From Chrysochromulina tobinii (Eukaryota; Haptophyta; Prymnesiales; Chrysochromulinaceae), in assembly GCA_001275005.1 (NCBI GenBank), contig JWZX01003335.1, forward strand, positions 1 to 42,529: a DNA stretch of 42,529 bases, in the 5' to 3' direction. The translations under genes and the position numbers were made by a program. Of this stretch, positions 8,165 to 16,572 are shown piece by piece (the stretch's first letter is position 1; every line of letters starts with the position of its first letter). Below the pieces are notes generated by a model that saw nothing but the letters and a program-made list of their open reading frames with translations, made no database searches and was not told where the DNA came from.

Positions 8165-9142
8165 TCACCACCAAATGTCCGCCTCAACCGCCGGCGTGGC
8201 TTTGCCAGGCACACGCAGCGTCGCATGCGCTCGTCCCTGTACCGCGCTTGTGACGGCGCTCGTCTCGACCAGCCGCGGCTTCGCCACGTCGACCGCCCCA
8301 AGCAGGCTTACATGCATGCGCTGCACCGCTGGCGGCGCGTCGGTTCCGAGCGCGGCGCAGTAGCTCGCCGCGGCCGTCTCGTCGCACAGCATCGCCGCAC
8401 ATCCCCCGTGGAGCGTGCCGCCTGGATTGCCGTACTTGCGCGTCATGGTGGCCGTGAACGCGATCGGCGCCGCCGTGTTCGACAGCAGGGGTGCACTTGT
8501 CAGAAAGGGATCGGCTGCCGAGGAATCGGCGCTCGCCGTCATCGACAGGTTCTCCCGTCGCGAGGCATCCGAAGCTGGGAAGGGCGGCGGCGTGCTCTCG
8601 GCCAGTCGCGTGTGCCAATGACGGACCGCGGAGTAGAGAGCCGGACGCAAGAGCGGATGCGCCACGATGTCCCAGCCCGGCGGCATGCCCGTAGATTGGA
8701 ACTTGAGGTGCCGACCCGTCGCAAGAACCTCACCGTCAGCGTTCGAAACGTCTATGTGCAGCCAGGCGAGCGTCTGGCCGCCCTTGATGAGTCGGGAATT
8801 GAAGGTGAGCGGCTCTCCAGCTCGGACTGGCGCATGCGAGACGCGCTGGCCTGAAAGCGTCACGGACACGCCTGGGCGGTGCCTCGCGTCCCACGCAGCC
8901 AGACCAAACGTGGATGCCTCGTCGCAGGCGGCGAGCGCGCTGGCGAGGCACAGTTGGCCGTCGGCACGGCAGAGCCACGCTGGCCAATTGAACGTCATGC
9001 TGCATTGATTGGAGTCGAAGTGGTCGACGCGGACGCTTCCGCCATCTTCAGGCAGCCGAAGCCCCAGCATATCGGCTCCAAATGAGCGTCGCAAAGCGCT
9101 CACGCGGAACAAGGTGCGCGTGACGAGGTGGAGCGTAGTCAT
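8165..9142 (-). CDS. Double-hotdog acyl-CoA thioesterase-like protein
   Basis: 325 aa from the ATG at 9142, chosen because the first residues (MTTLHLVTRTLFRVSALRRS) form a basic amphipathic leader typical of mitochondrial import; an in-frame ATG at 9340 would add an unconvincing leader and collides with the divergent gene. Two hotdog-like halves are visible. The C-terminal half (about residues 215-325) has the PaaI/ACOT13-type signature NPGGTLHGGCAAMLCDETAA, in which the HGG turn and a following acidic residue build the active site, then the usual strands ending MHVSLLGAVDVAKP and GRAHATLRVPG. The N-terminal half (about 45-160) has the matching hydrophobic helix (LCLASALAACDEAS) and strands but lacks HGG, so it is probably structural. 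Likely hydrolyses acyl-CoA; the substrate cannot be told from sequence. Confidence 0.78.
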   Translation of the reverse strand: MTTLHLVTRTLFRVSALRRSFGADMLGLRLPEDGGSVRVDHFDSNQCSMTFNWPAWLCRADGQLCLASALAACDEASTFGLAAWDARHRPGVSVTLSGQRVSHAPVRAGEPLTFNSRLIKGGQTLAWLHIDVSNADGEVLATGRHLKFQSTGMPPGWDIVAHPLLRPALYSAVRHWHTRLAESTPPPFPASDASRRENLSMTASADSSAADPFLTSAPLLSNTAAPIAFTATMTRKYGNPGGTLHGGCAAMLCDETAAASYCAALGTDAPPAVQRMHVSLLGAVDVAKPRLVETSAVTSAVQGRAHATLRVPGKATPAVEADIWW

Positions 9143-9419
9143 TGACCACGGTAGGTCCAGAAGGCACGAATGTGATGAGGGTATACGGACCCGCGCGCGC
9201 GGACCGCGCGAAGAGAGAGTCAAAGTTGACTCATGTGCTGTGAACCCGTTTATCCGCACCACATGTGGAAGTGTGCGGAAGCCAAGCGGAAGCCTTTCGA
9301 ATGTGCTCCGGAAGCCCGAAGACATGACTTGACTTGACATGACTGGACGGAGAAGCTTCCGAGAACGCCATCGAGCGAGTTACGATCGGCACGACTTCAA
9401 CCCAACGCGCACGAGCACC
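9143..9419. promoter_or_regulatory. Divergent promoter region
   Basis: 277 bases between the chosen start codons of the thioesterase-like gene (-) and the conserved unknown (+). It contains a direct/inverted cluster of TGACTTGACTTGACATGACT around 9324-9345. Both strands have an ATG inside this cluster (overlapping at 9338-9341), which is why the downstream ATGs are preferred for both genes. Confidence 0.45.
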
Positions 9420-10043
9420 ATGATGGCGCCTCACCTCCATGTTCCCGAAGCACGCGACGCCCACTACTCCGATGGCAATATGGCTCAGTACCTCGTCGAC
9501 CTGCATGACTCAAAGGCGACCTTCAACTTTTGCGGCGGCATGATGTTTCAGCTCATTCTGTCCGACAAGCTCAGGGAGCACCTGGCGAGCGGCAATGCTC
9601 AGACCCCTGTTGTGTACGATGCGAAAGCAAATCGCATGGCGCGGATCCCAGGCTACTCGAAATCGGCAGAGGCGGACAATGCCAAAATCTTCCACGGACG
9701 TGAGGTCCGACAGGTGCCCACTGCGACGGGGGGCATGGGCTTCGCAATCCATCTGACCAAGGCCGGCGGAGACGACCCAGAGGGCTGGACAGCGCCTGAG
9801 CTCGCGGGCTACGACGGCTGGGGTCACGACGCCAGCCGCCAGTGGCGTACAGGTGAGCATCTCGAGAAGGAGGGATTGGTCGGATTCCGCAAGAAGTTTG
9901 GCGACAAAGCCTACACGCTGCACCATAGGTTTTACTTGCATCTCGATCGGGTGAATCAGCTCTGGCTCTCAGCCGAGGACGGGTGCGAGGGCCATCCGTC
10001 TCCTGCCGCGCCCGCGAAGATCGGCTTCGGGCGCGCGTTCTGA
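9420..10043 (+). CDS. Conserved uncharacterised algal-type protein
   Basis: 207 aa from the ATG at 9420 (a second ATG follows immediately at 9423). The sequence is compact and not low-complexity: YLVDLHDSKATFNFCGGMMF near the N-terminus, LSDKLREHL, a central FHGREVRQVPTATGGMGF, WTAPELAGYDGWGHD, and YTLHHRFYLHLDRVNQLWLS toward the C-terminus. From memory this resembles a conserved but functionally unassigned family in diatoms and other algae; I cannot confirm that here. There is no signal peptide or membrane segment, so it is probably cytosolic. The clustered His, Asp and Trp residues hint at a ligand or metal site but no known motif matches. It ends 180 bases before the methyltransferase fusion on the same strand. 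Confidence 0.75.
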   Translation: MMAPHLHVPEARDAHYSDGNMAQYLVDLHDSKATFNFCGGMMFQLILSDKLREHLASGNAQTPVVYDAKANRMARIPGYSKSAEADNAKIFHGREVRQVPTATGGMGFAIHLTKAGGDDPEGWTAPELAGYDGWGHDASRQWRTGEHLEKEGLVGFRKKFGDKAYTLHHRFYLHLDRVNQLWLSAEDGCEGHPSPAAPAKIGFGRAF

Positions 10044-10223
10044 GCGGCGGAGGCAATTGAATTGAACACGAAGTCCTCAGTAGCAGTAGAGCGCCGCTCG
10101 AATCGTGGGGATTATTTTCGTGTTTGTGATTCGGCAATTCTGCGCGTCGTCGTGAGCGAAATTCTGAAAACAGGACCAGAGAGCCGACAGCCGAGCGCGA
10201 GTACGTGAGCAGACGCGGCCGGC

Positions 10224-12829
10224 ATGGTCATCGAGTCCGCCTCGCCGCTCACGCTAAGCGATCATGATTTACAAATTATGACCGTGGGGCTGAAGACGCC
10301 CCAAAACTTTGGCGCTCTCTATCGCTTGTGTGGCTGCTTCGGCATCACACAGGTCCATCACGTCGGCGCATGGACCTGGCGAGGCGGTGCAAACGATGCA
10401 AGAGGTGAGGGCCTTCACGAAATGGGTCCCCACGAGCGAGCACTCATGTCAGCTAACGCCAAGGGTTGCGAAAGGTACGTCACGTGCAATGTCTGGAGCT
10501 TCAATCGCCTGCTCGAGTGGCTCAGCGAGCACAAGGATGGTGGTTCGCGGTTGCCGATTGTTGCTCTTGAGATCGTCGACGGAGCTGTGCCGCTTTCCTC
10601 TTTCACGTTCCCGAGCCGCTGCGTGCTCATGGCCGGCGCAGAGGGATCTGGCGTCGACCATCGGATCCTGCAGCGCCTCGTAAAGGGGTACGACCACAAG
10701 GTGTTCATCGAGATGCAAGGCGCACATCAATCGCTCAACGTGACGCACGCCATCGGCATGGCAATCTGCGAGTTCCGGAGCCAGCAGGCGATGGGTGCGC
10801 GCAAGTCGACAGCGTCAGCTGCAGCGCCAACCGCCGCTGCTGACGAGAGCCACAGGCAACTTGTAGGCTCAGCACCCACAGCCGGACATTCACACCTTCC
10901 AACCATTCACAGCTCGGCACCCGCGGCCGGACTTGTTCAAAGGTTGATCGTTTGGCTGCGACAAGTGCCTGCACCGTGGCCGATGCTTAGGGCTTGTCAG
11001 CTTCGTCAGCTTCGTCACCTCCAAGGCGACGATGATGGTCCACTCGCCCGCCTCGCCCGGCGCCTGCAAGACGCCGTCGCTCGAGTTGCCAGTATGCTCG
11101 GTAGCATGACCGGCAGCGCGCCAACGGTCGGAGGCAAGTCCGTCGGGCCGCCATTCACACCTGCCGGGCCGCCATTCACACCTGCCGCCCTCTCAACGGC
11201 ACCCGCACAGCTCAGTGTAGCTACCACGTCGCCTGCCGTCGCGTGCGAGCCACTGCCAGCTGGGCTGTTGCAAGGCGATGCTGAGCTGCGCCTGGTCGAT
11301 GAGGGCGAGGTGCGCCTTCTTGTCTCACCTGCCCTCGCCCAGGCCCCTGGAAGCTCTGTTGGCTTTTACAACCCCAAGATGACGCTACGACGCTCGCTGT
11401 GCGTGCACTTGCTCGCGGCGGCTGTCGCACCGGGCGCTTGGGCCAATACGACAGGCGAGGGGCTGGGCGCGGCCGGGCATACCCTACGTGTCCTCGATGG
11501 CTTCTCGGCCTCAGGCTCAATTGCCATGCGATGGCTCGCCGCCCTTCGCCGCCGGCCGGGCGCCACGCGGAGCGCTCTGCCGGGCGCCGTGACAGGCGCC
11601 GTGGCGAGCGCCGAGGCTCTTGAGGGAGGTGCATCGCACGAGCGCGCTATCGAAGTGACCGCGGCTGATCTCGACGCCGGATGCTGTGCGATGATTGCTC
11701 GCAACGCGGCACTCAACGGCTTTGCGTGCGAGCGGCTCAGTCTGCCATCGGTGGCGGCGTCGCCATCCTCGTTGTCCTCTCTGGCGTGGTCGTCATCGCC
11801 CTCCCCGCCCTCGATGGCTCCGAGCGTGTCGGAGCTCGTGCCGCTGCGTGTGGCATGTGCCGACTTCCGCGCGCTGCTGCTGCACGCGCCGCCGTTTGAT
11901 TTTGTGCATGTGGACCCTTTTGGCTCATGCGTGCCCTTCCTCGATACGCTCGCCAGCCGCGCTGCGCATGGCTCGGTCGTCTCCGTCACGGCCACCGACA
12001 CCAGCGTGCTCTTCGCCAACTATCCCGAAGTGATGACCTCTGATGACCTCTGATGACCTCTGATGACCTCTGATGACCTCTGATGACCTCTGATGACCTC
12101 TGATTGCATCTGATTGCCTCCCTCATCAGGCCAACTATCCCGAGGCGACTCTTCGCGTGAGTACGGCGCTGATGACCTCTGATGATGACCTCTGATTGCC
12201 TCCCTCATCAGGTGACTCTTCGCGTGTACGGCGCGACGGCCAGCCGCAAGGACGGTAACTGGCGTGAAGTCGGCGTGCGAATCCTCTGTGCGGCTTTGGC
12301 CGATGCATGCGCTCGCCATGGACGCGGCGTCGATGTGCTCCACTCACATAGCCCTCCAGGGACACACTTTGTCCACGTGACTGGCCGAATTCGCAAGGGC
12401 GCGGCGGCCTCCGACGCGTCGCGAGCCCTGATTGGGCGTGCAAATACCCCCGACGGCCACGAAGTGGGCCCGCTTTGGCTGGGGCCGCTGCAGAGCGCCC
12501 CCTTTTTGCGACGCTGCCTCGCCTCGTGCGCTGCCGATGAGCCGCCGCCCGACGCGAATGGTGGCGGCGCTGGCCGAAGGTTGCCGCCGGCGCCAGCCTC
12601 GTCCGCTGAGGAGGAGCTGCAACGAGAGGCGCGCAAGGCGTTTGAGCTGGCGCTCGCGGATGCGCCCGGGCTGCCGCCGTTTAGCGTGCACACGGGCAGT
12701 CGTTCACCCACCGCGCTCGTCGAGGCGCTTCGGGCGGCTGGGCACAGCGCGAGCCGCTCGGCCTTTGACCCGATGCGTTTGCGGACAGATGCGCCCGGCG
12801 GGAAGGTGGGGGCCCTGTGGTGCTCTTAG
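10224..12829 (+). CDS. SpoU/TrmH methyltransferase fused to Trm1
   Basis: Exons 10224-12029 and 12212-12829 give 807 aa. Residues about 15-195 are a SPOUT (SpoU/TrmH) RNA ribose 2'-O-methyltransferase: motif 1 PQNFGALYRLC (Asn28, Arg34), motif 2 MAGAEGSG (about 138), motif 3 HQSLNVTHAIGMAI (about 170). A Pro/Ala/Thr-rich linker follows to about 330. The rest is Trm1, which makes N2,N2-dimethylguanosine-26 in tRNA: GFYNPKMTLRRS (about 379), the SAM site RVLDGFSASGS, VTAADLD, the catalytic DPFGS at Asp564 with FLDTL and VTATDTSVLF, and a C-terminal part with VGPLWLGPLQSAPFL and the end motif RTDAPGGKVGALW that matches TRMT1. The frame is continuous across the linker, so this is one polypeptide. 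Both active sites look intact. The Trm1 part is shorter than human TRMT1 and lacks its Cys-rich zinc knuckle. Confidence 0.88.
12030..12211 (+). other. Repeat-built intron with embedded exon-junction copy
   Basis: The frame breaks with a stop at 12051-12053, and Trm1 homology resumes at 12212 in phase 0 (LFANYPE joined to VTLRVYGAT). The intron starts GTGATG and ends CCTCATCAG. It holds seven perfect TGATGACCTC units (12031-12100) plus two variants. At 12130-12156 there is a 27-nt segment reading ANYPEATLR, a near copy of the spliced junction. It is preceded by CCTCATCAG and followed by GTGAGT, a consensus donor, and by a second short repeat block ending in the same CCTCATCAG. It can therefore be spliced as one 182-nt intron, or as introns of 100 and 55 nt around a 9-codon exon; both keep the frame. 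Confidence 0.85.
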
Positions 12830-13446
12830 ATACCCCGTTCGGTTTTCAGTGCGAACAGAATCTCCTACAGACCGCAGGGTGGGGAGTCGGGAGACATCAA
12901 GACGTCGCGCGCGCGTATTTGCTTCTCTCCACGTCGTACTCGACTTTGAAGTAAAAGTCGTGTCGCTTCTCTTCGGTCACACCTCACACTCTGCGCGTGC
13001 ATATCCATATGCCTGCTGCAGATCGTCACTTACACACTTCTTACAATCGTTAGCGTTAGCCGACGTCTTAGCTCGGCTCGAGACGCCTCGCCCCCCCCGA
13101 TGAGCGCGCTCGGACGACGAAAGCACTTGCTTATGGTAGCAGCCCCGTGCGCGCACACTCTCTCTGCTCTGACTCTCTTCCCACAATCCGTCGCCGTTCA
13201 TGCTCTTGCTCGCTTTGGCTGCGAGCCGACCATTGCGTGTCGCGTGCCGAGGCTGTGTCAAAGCCGCTCGTCCGTGTCCAGGCTCCGCTCCACAACCTTC
13301 CACTCTATCGCTCCTGCTGTTGCTCCACGCAAGTCTACACGCAAGTCTGTCGACAAGTCCGCGCGCTGTCTGTCCCAAGGCTTTCACGCCGAGGGCTCGT
13401 TGCCGCGGGAACCTCAGTGACACTCATTCTTGTGCTAGTCTCGTGC
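12830..13446. other. Convergent intergenic region
   Basis: 617 bases between the stop codons of the methyltransferase fusion (+) and the F-box-like gene (-). Several short open frames occur on the plus strand but none shows recognisable protein character, and they disagree with each other in frame. The region probably holds two 3' UTRs. I see no tRNA, terminator or repeat. Confidence 0.5.
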
Positions 13447-15672
13447 TCACGTCTCGATGATCGCACCGAGGGGCTTAGGTGCCTCCTTGGGCTCGGGGTT
13501 GGCTGCTTGCCAGTCCGCGAGGGTCGTGTAGAAGCGCTGGGCCGTCTCCAGCCCGTCGGCTCTGAGCTCTTCGGGGTCGCCACATTGCAGGTAGACAGTC
13601 TTGACGAGGCCTTTGACGATGATCGATCCGTCCGAGCCGCTGACTTGAAGATCCGAGTTTAGTTGCTTGTACGAGTTCGCACCGAAGATGCTCCATTCGA
13701 TCGAGTCCTTGACGGCGGGTGTGCCCCACCCTCTGGAGAGGCAGCTGCTGCCGCCCCATGCCCCATTGTTCGTTAGCTTGCAGCGGCGCGGCAGCACGCT
13801 CTGCAGCTTTCGCAGAAGAGTCGCTCTGGTTACATACGAGTGCGGCACTGTGAGATCGCCTTCGGTGCCATCAGCAAAGTCATGCCGACTGACGTCGATC
13901 TCTTCCATGAGACGCTCTTTTTCGACCAAGGGGTGGTTGAAGCTTATCCAACCCTTGACCCAGCTCCAGTCGCCGATGAAGGTGGAGAAGAGCTGGAAGG
14001 GCGGCAAGCGCAGCGTCGAGAGCAGCTTCATGCCACGCACCGCCTCGATGAGCGCTTTCTCGTCGATGAGCGCTTGCTCATCGACTCCGAGGTACTTGCC
14101 GCAGTTGAGGTCGAGGAACGTCAAGTTGGTGCAGTGCTTGCCAATCTCCTTGAGCGTGGTCGAGTTGATCAAGGACTCGCCTTGCAGTGAGAGCGAGGCT
14201 AGCCGTGCGCCCACGACCTTGATTGAGGCCTTGATGGCTGTTAGTGGCGTGTCGCCGCCCGTAAAGTAGAGATGGCGCACCACATGCTGCTTCGCGTGCA
14301 GCAGGTTGGCAAAGTGCGAGGCAGGGCAGAAGATCGCATCCTTGTCTCGAACGGTGCATTTGAGTTGCGATGTGAGCTTGACGCTGTCACAGTGGTGCAG
14401 CCGTAGCGTCGAGAAGAGCTCGGGCTCGAGGCGCATCATGCGGAACGACTTATTCGTAAACTCCGTGAGAACGAGGCGCGAATGCAGCGGGCAGTGCTCG
14501 AGGACCTTGAGGAAGACCTCGACGCCGAGCTCGTGGAACAATCCGCAGTCGCCACCCCATCCAGCGGCGCGATCCGAGCCGCTTGCATCAGGGTTGGCGA
14601 GCTTAGCCATCTTAAAGGTAGGCTTACGCGGTGCCTGTGATGCATCGCGCGGCGAGAAGGCTGCGAGAGCCTGCAGGAGCTGCAGCGTCGCTGGGCTTGT
14701 CGTCATCTTGTTCTGATGGCTGCCCACCGTCTTCTTTCCCGCCGCCGTGCTGCTGGAGGCCGTCGAGCCAGCCGCCCCCGCGGCGCCTCCGTCGCATGCG
14801 TCGCCGCCGTTGGTCGCCGCCGCTGCGCCCGAGGCGGCGGCGGCGAGAGGCATCGCGAGCGGCTCCCACAAGTGCAGGGCGACGCCGTTGCCGATGCTCT
14901 TGGCGGGGTTCTTCTGGCCATGCCCACCAAAGGAGCCGCCAGGCGGATCCTTGAGTATGCGCGCGTGGTACAGCAGCCGTTCGCGAAGCTTAGCCGCGTC
15001 GTCGCGCGGCACGAGGTCCGCCTTGGCCTCGGCCGCACCGATGAGCAGCGTCGTGAGCTGCTGGTCACTGAGCTTACCGAAGCATCCGTACGGCTTGCTG
15101 GGCACGCTGACGGTGCGCAGTTGCTGCCTCAGGCTTTTCATGCCCGCGACGGTGCGTTCGGCAAAAAGCTGAGCACGATAACCACTATCGCGAAACACCA
15201 TCATCTTCAGCATCGCCACAGCCTGCGGCTTCTTCTTGTCGTTGATCACGTACAGGTGAACGCCGAAGTAACTTTTAGGGCAGTTCACAACGAAGCTGTT
15301 CTCGACGAAGCAGCAGAAGGCACGCTGGTCGTTTGGCCACCGCAATGCAACGAGCGTTGCCGTCGATGTCTGAGATCTGACATCTAGATCCGAGCCCCCA
15401 TCCATCTGCTGAGAGCAGCGGCAGAGCACCTCGAAGTGCGTGTGCTCGAGAAGGATCGCGGCGACGGCGCGCTCGCCGTCCAGTTGGTTCGCCCACAGAC
15501 CAGATGTGTCCACGAGCACAGGCGCGCCGCAGCTGAGTGCATCTAGCACCTTGGCAGCCGTGTCATTGTCGAGAGGCCCCGCAGCAGAGGGCAGCACGAT
15601 CGGTAACTTCCTTAGTGCTTCCTTGGCTGACTCGACATCCATCAAGGTGGTCGGCGCCGGCAGAGATGACAT
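13447..15672 (-). CDS. F-box/LRR-like protein
   Basis: 741 aa from the ATG at 15672 (MSSLPAPTTLMDVE); the frame extends further but without an upstream ATG. Residues 1-270 are a folded-looking domain I do not recognise (LVDTSGLWANQLDGERAVAA; FCCFVENSFVVNCPKSYFGV). Residues about 275-330 are an Ala/Gly/Ser-rich linker. Near residue 377 comes an F-box-like helix set (FHELGVEVFLKVLEHCPLHS), followed by leucine-rich-repeat-like stretches (LARLASLSLQG-type and HCTNLTFLDLNCGKYLG) and a C-terminal unit containing WSIFGANSYKQLNSD. F-box proteins bind Skp1 and deliver targets to SCF ubiquitin ligases; this would use the LRRs for target choice. The F-box match is by pattern only and could be another short helical bundle. 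Confidence 0.65.
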   Translation of the reverse strand: MSSLPAPTTLMDVESAKEALRKLPIVLPSAAGPLDNDTAAKVLDALSCGAPVLVDTSGLWANQLDGERAVAAILLEHTHFEVLCRCSQQMDGGSDLDVRSQTSTATLVALRWPNDQRAFCCFVENSFVVNCPKSYFGVHLYVINDKKKPQAVAMLKMMVFRDSGYRAQLFAERTVAGMKSLRQQLRTVSVPSKPYGCFGKLSDQQLTTLLIGAAEAKADLVPRDDAAKLRERLLYHARILKDPPGGSFGGHGQKNPAKSIGNGVALHLWEPLAMPLAAAASGAAAATNGGDACDGGAAGAAGSTASSSTAAGKKTVGSHQNKMTTSPATLQLLQALAAFSPRDASQAPRKPTFKMAKLANPDASGSDRAAGWGGDCGLFHELGVEVFLKVLEHCPLHSRLVLTEFTNKSFRMMRLEPELFSTLRLHHCDSVKLTSQLKCTVRDKDAIFCPASHFANLLHAKQHVVRHLYFTGGDTPLTAIKASIKVVGARLASLSLQGESLINSTTLKEIGKHCTNLTFLDLNCGKYLGVDEQALIDEKALIEAVRGMKLLSTLRLPPFQLFSTFIGDWSWVKGWISFNHPLVEKERLMEEIDVSRHDFADGTEGDLTVPHSYVTRATLLRKLQSVLPRRCKLTNNGAWGGSSCLSRGWGTPAVKDSIEWSIFGANSYKQLNSDLQVSGSDGSIIVKGLVKTVYLQCGDPEELRADGLETAQRFYTTLADWQAANPEPKEAPKPLGAIIET

Positions 15673-16572
15673 CCTTGGGCTTGGCGGGATTCTTGAGTCT
15701 TTGGTTCTTGTTTGTATATTCCTCCAAGTCAAGTCAAGTCAAGTCAAGTCAAGTAGATTTTCGTTTGCATGCAAGCAGCTGCACTGCAATGATTAGATCG
15801 GCCAAGGCCTCTAGTAGAGGGAGGCGAGCTATTTCAGCCCCCTCCACACGCCACAGACACGAGAGCCACGAGGGATCCAGCGGAGCGCGCGCCACACAGG
15901 CACCGCCAGTCGCGATTCACAGGTCGGCACACCCAGCGAGGGCCCGAGGGGCAAGCCCAGCGCGAGCCAGCGTGCGGCGACCGGCGAGGCAGAGGCGCGA
16001 GCGCCCGAGCGGATATGTCGTCTCCTCTATGTCTATCGTCGCGCGGCGTGTTCGACCGGACTGTCTCCTTGTCATTCGATTTTTGTTCCGTTCTGACGTG
16101 TTCGTAGATATAACGATATAGTGAGCGCATCACACATGCACATCGCGTCGCATCGCATGGCCCATATCTCTCCACGATCAGACACCCAGATCGGTCGCAC
16201 AGCTCTCAGTCTCACGGACGACACGCGCGCTCCCCCCCCGCTGCTCTCGATCCATGCTCTACACAGCGCGAGCGGTGCTCACACGCGGCAGACGCCCGCA
16301 TCGCGCCCGCTCATTACATGCGCGCACTCCACACTGGCGCCCGCTTCCATTCTGCACTCATGCCTGCACATGCCACCTGGCGCGCGCGCGCTCCTCCCCA
16401 CGGAGAGAGCGAGTCACGCCAGCGCGGGGAGCAAGCTCAGTTCGCCGACCCCCACTCAGCCGCGACCACGGATCCATCACACAGACTCACTGTCAACAAA
16501 CCACAACGTAAGCGAGAGGTGCTGCGCGCGTGCGCTTATGCGACGCCCGAGCCCCCTCATCCCCTCAACTGC
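15673..16572. other. Intergenic: F-box promoter and giant-gene 3' flank
   Basis: 900 bases between the F-box-like start (-) and the stop of the giant gene (-). It contains a (CAAGT)6 array at 15725-15754 just upstream of the F-box-like gene, an AT-rich island around 16075-16125 (TTTTTGTTCCG, GATATAACGATATAG), and then a CA/GC-rich stretch. Plus-strand open frames over 16121-16576 are Pro/Ser/His-rich with no protein character. I see nothing else supportable. Confidence 0.5.
15725..15754. repeat. (CAAGT)6 microsatellite
   Basis: Six perfect pentanucleotide units, starting 53 bases upstream of the chosen F-box-like start codon, so probably in its 5' UTR or core promoter. Confidence 0.95.

Noticed and set aside
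12031-12120. TGATGACCTC direct repeats as a possible CRISPR-like array
   Set aside because: Units are contiguous 10-mers with no spacers, and the block lies inside a spliceosomal intron.
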